From the NCBI GenBank assembly GCA_949840805.1, contig CATKXR010000008.1, positions 1 through 64,000 on the forward strand: DNA of 64,000 bases, given 5' to 3'. The DNA comes from an uncultured Lachnospiraceae bacterium. GTDB lineage: Bacteria > Bacillota > Clostridia > Lachnospirales > Lachnospiraceae. The notes below the pieces were generated by a model. The model had not been told where the DNA came from. It searched no databases and saw only the letters and a program-made list of their open reading frames with translations. A program made the position numbers and the translations under genes. This document shows positions 9,518 through 17,749 of this stretch, one piece after another. Position 1 is the stretch's first letter. Every line of letters begins with the position of its first letter.

Positions 9518-9985
9518 TTAAAAGTCGAATGCCAGCCGGATCAATGCAATCTCCTGGCGGGTGAATACTTCCTCCCTGCCGCCTTCTGTTTCAATGGTCA
9601 CGGTCTCCCTGTCATAGCCTTTCAAAATGCCGGTATACTCTTTCTGCTTATCTCTTGGCTTATACAGCTTAATCTCTACCTCTTCTCCCAGGCTTCTCTC
9701 AAAATCCTTATCCTTCTTTAACGGCCTTCCCAGTCCCGGAGAGCTTACCTCTAATGTATAACTGTCTGCAATAAAATCTTCCCGGTCCAGCCAGTCGCTT
9801 AAAACCCGGCTGACCATCTCGCAGTCATCTACCGTGATACCGCCTTCTTTGTCTATATAAGCCCGCAGATACCAGTTTCCTCCCTCCTTCACATACTCTA
9901 CATCCACCAGTTCAAAATTGTGTTCATCCAGAAGCGGAAGTAAAAATTTCTCCGTCCTGGTCTCATATTCTTCTCTTCTTGCCAT
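9518..9985 (-). CDS. rimP: Ribosome maturation factor RimP
   Basis: Assists late 30S subunit assembly. The N-terminal alpha-beta domain contains FELVDVEYVKEGGNWYLR and IDKEGGITVDDCE; the SH3-like C-terminal domain begins after VSSPGLGRPLKK, the family's hallmark. The 155 aa match the family. First gene of the nusA-infB operon, with GAGGTGACAAA before the ATG, and about 130 bases downstream of a strong promoter and an attenuator-like hairpin. Confidence 0.95.
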   Translation of the reverse strand: MARREEYETRTEKFLLPLLDEHNFELVDVEYVKEGGNWYLRAYIDKEGGITVDDCEMVSRVLSDWLDREDFIADSYTLEVSSPGLGRPLKKDKDFERSLGEEVEIKLYKPRDKQKEYTGILKGYDRETVTIETEGGREEVFTRQEIALIRLAFDF

Positions 9986-10058
9986 TTTGTCACCTCATTC
10001 CTGAAAAACAATTCATGCCAGCCGTAATCTGCATCCTCCCTGCCGGCTGTTCCATGCC

Positions 10059-10088
10059 AAAAAGTAAGAGTGGACCTATGCCCACTCT
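10059..10088 (-). promoter_or_regulatory. Attenuator-like hairpin in the rimP leader
   Basis: On the minus strand AGAGTGG(G) pairs with (G)CCACTCT across a short loop (arms 10067-10073 and 10082-10088) and is followed by TTACTTTTT (10059-10066). It lies 25-30 bases after the predicted start site and 75 bases before rimP. A short GC hairpin with a T-run here would let part of the transcripts stop before the operon. Many Firmicutes carry a similar hairpin before rimP. Confidence 0.6.
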
Positions 10089-10120
10089 GTTATTTGTCAT
10101 TTTATCATGTTATCGTATGT

Positions 10121-10149
10121 ATTATAGCACCAAGAAATACCAATTGCAA
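10121..10149 (-). promoter_or_regulatory. Promoter of the rimP-nusA-infB operon
   Basis: Minus-strand TTGCAA (10144-10149), 17-base spacer and perfect TATAAT (10121-10126). This is the only strong sigma-A-type promoter seen upstream of rimP. Transcription would start near 10114. Confidence 0.8.
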
Positions 10150-10238
10150 GAGATTTCTTGTGTTTTTCAGCTTATAATCCCAAAAGAATTTCTGTTGGCA
10201 GGTGGATAGCAAAATTTCCAGAATGCTGCCGCCACTCC

Positions 10239-11262
10239 TTATTTCAACCGCTTTTGAATCTGGTTGTATCGATTCCTGCACTGGACATCTGTACGGTTTC
10301 CCATTTCCATGGAAATCTTTCTCCATTGCTTATTACCATACTGCCCCACAAGCGCCAACAGCCTCTCTTCTTCTTCTTTTGTCCACACTCCTTTTTTAAT
10401 TGCAGGATTCAATGTCCTGTTCCATCTGTCTGCACACTCACTCCTGCTTCTGTTGTTGCCACTCCTCTTGTGTCCAAGGCTTGTTTTTTCTCTTAGTTTC
10501 CCAATACAGGCTTACACTTGATGAAGCAACTCCTCTAAATCCGTCACTTTTGGGAGCTGATATCCCCATTTCACTTCCATATTCACGTATATGTCCTGAA
10601 ACCGGGCTCATATCTCCTGTCTCAAAACCAATATGGTAATCCGGATGGTTCTGTATGGATGAATTTGCCTGTGCATCACCTAAAAAGTAGTTTCCCGCAC
10701 ATTCATTGATTTTTAAAATCATTTCATTCACAAGCTGTGCTTTCAATTCTATCGTTGGCGCTTTTATTATATTATCCGCCTCAGAAGATGCGCCTTCATA
10801 GAGCATGTCCAGCCAGATTCTTAATTTAGATGGAAAACTCCCCGTATTTGCCAATCTCACAAAGATTTCCTCAATATCGCTAATGGAAACCTTATGGCAC
10901 AATGCAAGGCCGTTTGCATGGCGGTAGCCGCCTGCGCCAAGCGCATGGATCCCCTGCTCACTGCTGGGATATCTTGATATAAAATCTATTTCAAAAGGGT
11001 TTTTATACTCACTGCTTCTCATTTGCTCTTCTATGGCCCTAAAAAAGCTCTGTATATTCGGTATATCAGGCCGGCCCGCAGTACTCACTATCTTGTCATT
11101 TTCTACAGCAACAGGATACCTCTGCACAATACGGACGTTCTGCGCCTGCATTGGTCCCGGCATATGGACGGGCCTGTACACCGAGCTGCCAGGCACAGGC
11201 CTTTTCTTTTTTTCCGCTTCTTTTTCCTTTGTGCTGATACACGCCTTATCAAAAGCAAACAT
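10239..11262 (-). pseudogene. Effector-like protein with broken R2R3-type Myb DNA-binding domain
   Basis: Reading frame 1 (11262 to 10438) starts at an ATG with AGGGGGA upstream and gives 274 aa. Its first 50 residues (VPGSSVYRPVHMPGP, then VRIVQRYPV) resemble the N-termini of DUF4157-associated effector-like proteins. The middle contains GAGGYRHANGLALCHKVS. It ends in NKPWTQEEWQQQKQE, the start of a Myb repeat, then TGA. In the next frame translation continues ECADRWNRTLNPAIKKG, then VWTKEEEERLLALVGQYG, WRKISMEMGNRTDVQCRNRY and a TAA at 10239. That is the end of repeat R2 and a complete R3. About 25-30 residues of R2 are missing and the frame is shifted, so this is most likely an inactivated gene. 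Confidence 0.75.
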
Positions 11263-11344
11263 AACGAAATCCCCCTGTTCTTCACATCCTGTCTTCTAAT
11301 CCTGTGTTTTTTACCTATTCGTCTCAGGCTTGATTATACCTTTT

Positions 11345-11416
11345 CGTGCGGAGCCTGACGGAGCACGCCTGCCCGAAGGGCATGTATTATGGGGTGCCCG
11401 GAAGGGTATGCTTTAT
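11345..11416. repeat. 72-bp dispersed palindromic repeat, copy 1
   Basis: The unit begins CGTGC-N13-GCACG (a perfect small hairpin), followed by GCCCGAAGGGC and then TGCCCGGAAGGGTA, and ends in CTTTAT. A unit of the same length and order occurs at 53262-53333, 42 kb away. It lies between the ends of two minus-strand genes. Confidence 0.8.
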
Positions 11417-11451
11417 CGTGCAGAGCTTGACGAAGCACGCCTGCCCGAAGG
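11417..11451. repeat. Partial copy of the 72-bp repeat, in tandem
   Basis: Directly follows copy 1 in the same orientation and repeats its first 35 bases (CGTGC-N13-GCACG, then CTGCCCGAAGG) before sequence identity stops. It shows that units can be tandem. Confidence 0.75.
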
Positions 11452-11549
11452 ACTAAATCAATCGGAACCTTTTTGAAAGCAACGGAACTCAAAAGATTCC
11501 AAATCATCCCATACAAAACATACAAGACATGGCCATCACCTGGCATCCG

Positions 11550-12167
11550 TCACCTTTTTTGTTCAAATACCATCCACTTTTCATTGATGAAAATCTCTAT
11601 GGTATCATTTTCTCCGTATTGATATCCAAATCCCGTCCCAAAATTGGATTCCCCGTCCTTGGCCGGCCACCTGTCCCCGTCCACCGATGACGTGATCTGT
11701 CCGTCCATCATGCCGCATCGGGCATCTGCCGTGCTTTCCTTTCCCGTATCGCAGTACAGCTTCCCGTTGACCATGACTGCCGGAATTTTATCGTGTCTGG
11801 TATCGTTTTTTGCTTTTTCCACAATTACAATACTGTACACTTCTCCTATCTGTGCAGGATAAGTTTCCATGAGATTTCCGTCATATTCTATTTCAATCTT
11901 GTCTCCTGCCTCTAATTCCATCCCTTCTTTATTGTGTAGGTATATTTTATCCGCTGACAGACATTCTGCAGAACCCTCCGCCGGTTCTGCCAAAATCATT
12001 TCATCCTTCACTTCCAGCACGACCGCCTGAAAAGTAACAGCCATAAGGGTCTGGTCGGCAGAATCCGAAAGAGCGACAGGATCTTCTGTTTCTGATTTCC
12101 CGCAGGCTGTGAGAACGAGCGGAAAACATACCATAAAAGCTAATAAAACACGTTTATATTTTTCCAT
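11550..12167 (-). CDS. Putative lipoprotein of unknown function
   Basis: I do not recognise the family. The ATG at 12167 follows AAGGAG. The product (205 aa) starts with a lysine-rich n-region, a hydrophobic stretch and a lipobox LTACGKSE (Cys about residue 19), so it should be a membrane-anchored lipoprotein. The mature part is acidic and beta-rich: VVLEVKDEMILAEPAEGS and AGDKIEIEYDGNLMETYPAQI resemble the OB-like DUF3221-type folds of small Firmicute lipoproteins. It ends in IEIFINEKWMVFEQKR. It lies 37 bases after the ABC exporter pair and could be co-transcribed. Confidence 0.7.
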   Translation of the reverse strand: MEKYKRVLLAFMVCFPLVLTACGKSETEDPVALSDSADQTLMAVTFQAVVLEVKDEMILAEPAEGSAECLSADKIYLHNKEGMELEAGDKIEIEYDGNLMETYPAQIGEVYSIVIVEKAKNDTRHDKIPAVMVNGKLYCDTGKESTADARCGMMDGQITSSVDGDRWPAKDGESNFGTGFGYQYGENDTIEIFINEKWMVFEQKR

Positions 12168-12204
12168 AATAATATACTCCTTCACATCTTGCGGAAAGCT
12201 TCGT

Positions 12205-14022
12205 CTATGATACGGCGCCCCCGCTCTGCATCCTGTACATCTTCCCATAACGCCCGTCAAGCTCCATCAGCTCCTCATGGGTCCCCTGCTCCACAATCCT
12301 CCCGTCCTCAAGAAACACAATCAAATCTGAATCCCGGATAGTAGAAAGCCGGTGGGCAATAATCACCGAAGTCCGGCCGGAGCAGATATTCAGCATAGCC
12401 TTCCGTATCCTCTGCTCCGTAACCGTATCCACGGAACTGGTAGCCTCATCCAGAATCAAAATAGGCGCATTGGCCAGGACGGCCCGGGCAATGGTAATAA
12501 GCTGCCGCTCCCCCTGGGACAATTCCATGCCGCCCTGGGACAGAACCGTGTCATACCCGTCGGGAAGCCGTTCAATAAACCCGTCCGCCCCCGCCGTCTG
12601 TGCCGCCTTTTGCACCTGTTCCATAGAAGCATCCCGATGTCCATAGCAAATATTGGCCCTGACCGTGTCCGCAAACAAAGCCGTATCCTGCAGCACCACC
12701 CCGAACGCCGCCCGCAAATCCTCCATCCGGTAATCCCGCAAATCACGGCCGTCCAGAAGGATGCTCCCCTCCCAAACATCGTAAAACCTGGTCAGCAGAT
12801 TAATCATGGTGGTTTTCCCCGAACCCGTAGCCCCCACAATGGCAGTACGTGTCCCCGCAGGAATCTTAAGACAAACATCCCTCAGCACCTTCTTCCCCGG
12901 CACATACCCGAAACTCACATTGCGCAGCTCCACATCCCCCCGGGGCCTCAACAGCCGCAGTCCGTGTTCCCGGTTGTCCGGCTCCGGCTGCTCATCCAGA
13001 ATCTCAAACACCCGCTCCGCCCCGGCAACCGCCGTCTGAAAGCTGTTGTAAATATTGGCAATCTCCACAAAAGGCCGGGTAAACTGCCTCACATAAAGCA
13101 AAAAGCTGGTAATCAGCCCGATATCCCGGATACTTCCCTCCACATACAGCATCCCGCTGAACACGGCAATGGCCACATAGCAGAGATTGTTCACCACATT
13201 CATCAGAGGCATCAAGAACCCCGACCATATAAGGGCCCTCACGGACGCCCGGTAAAATTCATCATTCCTCTCCCCAAACTCCCGCTCCATCTCCATTTCC
13301 CGGCCAAAGGCCTTCACCAGGGCCATCCCCGAAACGCTCTCCTCCACCTGCCCGTTCAAAGCCCCCAGGCTCTTCTGCTGCCAGGCAAAAAGCTTTCTGG
13401 TCCGTTTCGTAATAACATTGGTAAGAAAAAATATAACCCCCACCGCCGCCATGGATACCAAGGTCAAAAGCGGACTCAAAGCCACCATCATCAAAAAAAC
13501 GCCCCCGATGGTAAAGCCGTAGGTCAGAAACAAAGTGAGGGAACCGGAAATGGTAGTGCTGATATTGTCCACATCATTGGTCAGGCGGCTCATCAGCTCC
13601 CCGTGGCTGTGCCCGTCAAAAAAAGCCAGGGGCAGAATTTTCATCCTGTCAAACAGCACCCTCCGAATATAGCAAATCATCCGCTGCCCAATGGAGGCCA
13701 TGAAAAATGCCTGGAGAAACTTCACCAGCCAGTCGCACCCATACAGCCCCACAAGGCACATAAGAATCCACAAGACCCCGTCGCCGCCGCTGATTGCCGT
13801 CACCGCCAGCCCCGTCACATAAGGCGACAGCACCGACGCCAGCGCAGCCAGCCCGGACAGCAAAAAAATGCACCAAAGTCCGCCTCTCTCTCCCCTGGTC
13901 AGCCCCCACAGCCGCAAGAGGGTCCCTCTCATATCCTTGGGCTTCACCGCAGCCTTTCCCCTGGCCTGGCGGGCTATTCCCCCAGGAGTCGCAGGGGGGA
14001 TAACATCATGTTTCTCCGCCAT
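12205..14022 (-). CDS. Heterodimeric ABC exporter, catalytic half (multidrug/lipid type)
   Basis: 605 aa: six membrane helices in the first 330 residues, then an ATPase domain. Walker [15 protein letters not shown], signature LSQGERQLI, Walker B ILILDEATSSVD (canonical glutamate) and H-loop IIAHRLS are present, so this half carries the competent Walker B/H-loop set. Its LSQGE signature is the less canonical one. ATG 14022 was chosen over an in-frame TTG at 14037 because GGAGGGAG precedes it. The start overlaps the end of the partner gene, the usual coupling of TM287/TM288-like pairs. Substrate unknown. Confidence 0.92.
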   Translation of the reverse strand: MAEKHDVIPPATPGGIARQARGKAAVKPKDMRGTLLRLWGLTRGERGGLWCIFLLSGLAALASVLSPYVTGLAVTAISGGDGVLWILMCLVGLYGCDWLVKFLQAFFMASIGQRMICYIRRVLFDRMKILPLAFFDGHSHGELMSRLTNDVDNISTTISGSLTLFLTYGFTIGGVFLMMVALSPLLTLVSMAAVGVIFFLTNVITKRTRKLFAWQQKSLGALNGQVEESVSGMALVKAFGREMEMEREFGERNDEFYRASVRALIWSGFLMPLMNVVNNLCYVAIAVFSGMLYVEGSIRDIGLITSFLLYVRQFTRPFVEIANIYNSFQTAVAGAERVFEILDEQPEPDNREHGLRLLRPRGDVELRNVSFGYVPGKKVLRDVCLKIPAGTRTAIVGATGSGKTTMINLLTRFYDVWEGSILLDGRDLRDYRMEDLRAAFGVVLQDTALFADTVRANICYGHRDASMEQVQKAAQTAGADGFIERLPDGYDTVLSQGGMELSQGERQLITIARAVLANAPILILDEATSSVDTVTEQRIRKAMLNICSGRTSVIIAHRLSTIRDSDLIVFLEDGRIVEQGTHEELMELDGRYGKMYRMQSGGAVS

Positions 14023-15763
14023 TTTCTCTCCCTCCAATCTGGGAATCGTAGATAGCCTGGTACACCTGACAGGACTCCATCAGCTCCCTGTGAGTCCCCC
14101 AGCCCTGCACCCGGCCGCCGTCCAGGCACAAAATACGGTCCGCCCCCATAACCGCACAAATCCGCTGGCTGATAAGCACCACCGTCATTTTCTGCCCCAT
14201 CTCCTGTCCCGTTCCCCGGCCCATTTCCCGGATGCCCTTAAGCACCTTGGCCTCGGTTCCGGCGTCCAATGCGCTGGTGCAGTCGTCAAGAAGCAGGATG
14301 CGGGGCCTGCGCACCAGGGCCCTGGCCAGAGAAAGCCTCTGCTTCTGCCCGCCGGAAAGATTCACCCCGCCCTGGCCCAGCAGCGTATCATACCCCTGGC
14401 CGCTCTTTCCGATAAACTCATGGGCGCAGGCAATCCCCGCCGCCCTCTCCAGCTCCTCCTGCCCTGCCCCGGGACGCCCCCAGAGCAGATTATCCCGGAT
14501 CGTCCCGGAAAACAGCAGCGCCTTCTGCGGCACCACCCCGATGGCCTCCCGCAGCGTCTTTTCGTCCATCTTTGTAACATCCCGCCCGTCAATCAGCACC
14601 CGCCCCCGGGTGGCATCGTAAAACCGGGGAATCAAATTCATAAGGGTGGTCTTTCCGCAGCCCGTAGCCCCGATAACCCCCACCGTTTCTCCGGGACGGA
14701 TGTGGATATCAATATCCCGAAGGCACTCCTTTCCCGCCCCCGCATAGGCAAAAGACACATGGTCAAAACGGATATCCCCCCTGATTTCCGAAACCGTGGG
14801 AACCTCCAAAGCCCCCGGCGCTTCCTGAGCAGGCTTCTCGTCAAGCACCTCCCCGATGCGCTCCGCCGAAGCAAAAGCCCTCACCGCCGTATTCAGGGAA
14901 TTGGAAATCATGGCAACGGCAAACAACATCTGAGTCATATAGTTCACCGAAGCCATAAGCCTGCCGATTTCCCCGCTCCTCTGGCTCCTGGAAATCCACA
15001 GCAGAACCACAATGCCAAAATTAATCGTCAGATTAATCAGAGGCGAAAATACAGCCATGGCCCGAAGAGCCCTCACATTGGCCCAGGCCAGCTCCCCGGA
15101 AACCGCCCCGAACTTCTCCGTCTCTTCATCCTCCCCGCCAAAAGCCTTTACCACCCGGACTGCCGAAAGAAACTCCCTTGTCACCCCGTTTAACCGATCC
15201 AGGCTTTTCTGCACCGCCCCGAACCTTGGATATCCAATACGCATATTCCCCCAAATCAACAGGGAGACCACCACTCCGATAATCATGATTACCGGCGCCT
15301 GCCTGGGTGTCTGAACCATGATCAGCACCACAGCCCCCACGCAGGTAATCGGCGCCTTGACCATCATGCGCATAATTCGGTTGATAAACTCCTGAATCTG
15401 CGTCACGTCATTGGTAATGCGGGTAATAATAGAAGCAGGCTGCAGACGGTCAATATTTTCCATAGAAAGAGTCTGTACCTTGTGATACATATCACGCCGC
15501 AGCTCCCTGCCGATTGCCTGGGACGTGCGGCTGGCAAAAATATTGCGCATCATGGCACACACCGCCCCCGCAAAAGCAATCCCCGTCATCATCATCCCAT
15601 AAATCAGGATCCGCCTCACATCCCCGTTCCTCACGCCCCTGTCCACAATGCGGGACATAAACGCAGGCTGCAGCAAATCCGCCATGGCCTCCAGAGTCAG
15701 AAAAAAAGTCGAAAGCAGAAATATGCACAGATGCTTTCGTATGTACTGAAAAATCAATCTCAA
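14006..15763 (-). CDS. Heterodimeric ABC exporter, degenerate-site half
   Basis: 585 aa with an ABC-exporter membrane domain and an ATPase domain. Walker A is GATGCGKTTLMNLI and the signature LSGGQKQRLSLARAL is canonical. Walker B reads ILLLDDCTSALDAG, with Asp in place of the catalytic Glu, and the H-loop histidine is Gln (LISQRICAV). Its own ATP site is therefore predicted to be non-hydrolytic, as in asymmetric exporters such as TM287/288. TTG start at 15763 after a GGAGG/GAGAGG region. First gene of the pair. Confidence 0.9.
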   Translation of the reverse strand: MRLIFQYIRKHLCIFLLSTFFLTLEAMADLLQPAFMSRIVDRGVRNGDVRRILIYGMMMTGIAFAGAVCAMMRNIFASRTSQAIGRELRRDMYHKVQTLSMENIDRLQPASIITRITNDVTQIQEFINRIMRMMVKAPITCVGAVVLIMVQTPRQAPVIMIIGVVVSLLIWGNMRIGYPRFGAVQKSLDRLNGVTREFLSAVRVVKAFGGEDEETEKFGAVSGELAWANVRALRAMAVFSPLINLTINFGIVVLLWISRSQRSGEIGRLMASVNYMTQMLFAVAMISNSLNTAVRAFASAERIGEVLDEKPAQEAPGALEVPTVSEIRGDIRFDHVSFAYAGAGKECLRDIDIHIRPGETVGVIGATGCGKTTLMNLIPRFYDATRGRVLIDGRDVTKMDEKTLREAIGVVPQKALLFSGTIRDNLLWGRPGAGQEELERAAGIACAHEFIGKSGQGYDTLLGQGGVNLSGGQKQRLSLARALVRRPRILLLDDCTSALDAGTEAKVLKGIREMGRGTGQEMGQKMTVVLISQRICAVMGADRILCLDGGRVQGWGTHRELMESCQVYQAIYDSQIGGRENGGET

Positions 15764-15870
15764 ATCCTCTCCGCCCTCCTCTCCCGCCCCGATGCACGTT
15801 TACGAATCCGTTCCCTTCGTTCGATGCCGGTCAGCGCAGCCCCGCTGCGCCTTCCTCATTGGGACACTCC

Positions 15871-16656
15871 CTATCCCAGCGCCACATCCAGCGCCATCAT
15901 CACCGTAAATCCCGCCGCAAAGAAAACCGTCCCCACATTGGAGTGAACGCCCTCGGACAGCTCCGGAATCAATTCCTCCACCACCACGTAAATCATGGCC
16001 CCGGCGGCAAAACTTAACAGATACGGCAGAATCGGCACCACGATTCCCGCCGCCAGGATCGTCAAAGCCGCCCCCAAAGGCTCCACCGCCCCGGAAAGGG
16101 TCCCGTAAAGAAACGCCCGGCTCCTGCTCACTCCCTCCGCCCGCAAAGGCATGGAGATAATGGCTCCCTCGGGAAAATTCTGTATGGCAATTCCCAGAGA
16201 AAGAGCCAGGGCGGCCATCGCCGTAATCCCCGCATTACCGGCAATCCATCCCGCATAGACCACGCCCACAGCCATCCCCTCCGGCAGATTGTGCAGCGTC
16301 ACCGCCAGCACCAGCATGGTAGTCCTCTGCAATGTGCTTTCCGGCCCCTCCGCCCTGCTGCTGTTCATATGCAGGTGGGGTACCGTCCGGTCCAAAAACA
16401 ACAGAAACAGAATTCCGCACCAGAAACCCACTACGGCGGGAACAAACGCCCACTGCCCCATGCCCTCCGAATAGTCCATAGCCGGAACCAGCAGACTCCA
16501 CACAGAAGCCGCCACCATGACCCCGGCAGCAAACCCCGTAAGGGACCTCTGCACCACAAGATTCAGCCGGTTTCCCATAAATACCACGCACCCGGACCCA
16601 AGAGCCGTCCCCAAAAACGGAAGCAAGATGCCCCATACAACGTTCCCCGCCATCAT
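15871..16656 (-). CDS. ZIP family divalent metal transporter (GufA/ZupT-like)
   Basis: 261 aa, eight predicted membrane segments. The metal-binding motifs of helices IV and V are present: VTLHNLPEGMAVG and IQNFPEGAIISMP. A further acidic motif, VVEELIPE, follows near the C-terminus. Family members import zinc, manganese or iron. It has its own promoter with an inverted repeat over the start site (16674-16721). Two ATGs in a row (16656 and 16653) are equally possible starts behind GAGAGGGACGG. Confidence 0.9.
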   Translation of the reverse strand: MMAGNVVWGILLPFLGTALGSGCVVFMGNRLNLVVQRSLTGFAAGVMVAASVWSLLVPAMDYSEGMGQWAFVPAVVGFWCGILFLLFLDRTVPHLHMNSSRAEGPESTLQRTTMLVLAVTLHNLPEGMAVGVVYAGWIAGNAGITAMAALALSLGIAIQNFPEGAIISMPLRAEGVSRSRAFLYGTLSGAVEPLGAALTILAAGIVVPILPYLLSFAAGAMIYVVVEELIPELSEGVHSNVGTVFFAAGFTVMMALDVALG

Positions 16657-16673
16657 CCGTCCCTCTCTCCGTT

Positions 16674-16721
16674 GTTAGTTTTCGCTAACTTCATAATACA
16701 ATAGTTTTCCCGGAGATTCAA
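16674..16721 (-). promoter_or_regulatory. ZIP promoter with candidate metalloregulator operator
   Basis: Minus strand: TTGAAT (16716-16721), 17-base spacer, TATTAT (16693-16698). Immediately downstream, GTTAG-N6-CTAAC (16674-16689) forms an inverted repeat over the expected start site. The position suits a repressor such as a DtxR/MntR-type metalloregulator. The assignment to that family is inference from the gene it controls. Confidence 0.55.
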
Positions 16722-16811
16722 GTCTCTACACATCCATTTTTTCCCTCTCCCTGATAATAAAAGCGAATTTATGTCCATAAAACACAATATGTACAGACCA
16801 GGAGGTATCTC

Positions 16812-16958
16812 ATGGAATGGGTTGAACGATTAAACCAAAGCATAAATTATATTGAGGAACATTTGACAGAAGAAATCGACTATGAACAGCCTGGGCGGAT
16901 TGCCCTGTCCGCCAAAAAAACTATAGGCGTTTTTTCGGCGGACTATTGGATGGGGTGA
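16812..16958 (+). pseudogene. N-terminal fragment of an AraC-type regulator
   Basis: A perfect AGGAGG lies 6 bases before an ATG. The ORF reads MEWVERLNQSINYIEEHL then TEEIDYEQPGRIALSA, which is the start of the first helix-turn-helix of AraC/XylS regulators. The frame then breaks into unrelated sequence and stops after 48 codons. The rest of the domain is absent: the next gene, on the opposite strand, ends 7 bases later. Remnant after deletion. Confidence 0.65.
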
Positions 16959-16965
16959 TAAACAT

Positions 16966-17664
16966 CTAATAAATTTTAAATTCTATACCTGGGTTATGAG
17001 AACTGCCGCCTAAATCCCCGCCGGCTAAAAAGCGTGCTGCTGAAGCCTCTTTTATTTTTTCACCTGTATTCTCATTGATATAATCTGCAATCTCATAACA
17101 GACTTGCCTGGTCATGTTTAATATTTTTTCTTCCTCTTCTTTTGTTGAAAAACTCACGGATTGGCAAACTAAATAGGTGTAAAAACGTCTTGAATAATCA
17201 CCTAACGGACTAAGGCTTAATTTTTCTTGTAATTTTGCAAACAATTCATTTCTTATTACCTGATATGTGGCGTCATTAATATAAGGATTAGCCTCTGGTG
17301 CATAATATCTTCCTTCTAATGCATATCTTTCCATTCCATTTTCTGTCACATATGTTCTTGCTTCAACAACTTTTGTTTGTACCGCGCCATTAACTGTCCA
17401 TGCTCCGCGTTCATTCACCGTATAATTGTCCGGTGTAGTGGTATCCATTAAACAGTAACCGCTTTCATTGAAATAATAACATTCTGCAGTCCCGTCATTA
17501 TCAGGGTCAAGCCATTCCCATTGATTCATTATATAGGTACCATCGTCCTTCTGGAATTGCCAGCCTGTTCCATCTGTTATCCATTGTTGAGCATTCGACA
17601 GGATTGGTAATGATAAACTCATTAAGATGGTTGATGACAACATGATTAAACTTTTCTTTTTCAT
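16966..17664 (-). CDS. Secreted protein with wall-binding-type repeats (paralogue 1)
   Basis: 232 aa. Signal peptide MKKKSLIMLSSTILMSLSLP ending near LSNAQ. The next 80 residues are aromatic-rich segments (GTGWQFQKDDGTYIMNQWEW, AECYYFNESGYCLMDTTT, RGAWTVNGAVQTK) of the choline/cell-wall-binding repeat type. A helical C-terminal domain of about 110 residues (ATYQVIRNELFAKLQEKL and beyond) is not recognised. The signal peptide is nearly identical to that of the neighbour at 17750. Likely attached to the envelope; role unknown. Confidence 0.75.
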   Translation of the reverse strand: MKKKSLIMLSSTILMSLSLPILSNAQQWITDGTGWQFQKDDGTYIMNQWEWLDPDNDGTAECYYFNESGYCLMDTTTPDNYTVNERGAWTVNGAVQTKVVEARTYVTENGMERYALEGRYYAPEANPYINDATYQVIRNELFAKLQEKLSLSPLGDYSRRFYTYLVCQSVSFSTKEEEEKILNMTRQVCYEIADYINENTGEKIKEASAARFLAGGDLGGSSHNPGIEFKIY

Positions 17665-17749
17665 TGATTCCCTTTCTTTTCTTTTGATAATTGATGCATA
17701 TTTTTAATATGTTCTTCTTTAAACAATTTATATAATTGTATGCTTTTAC

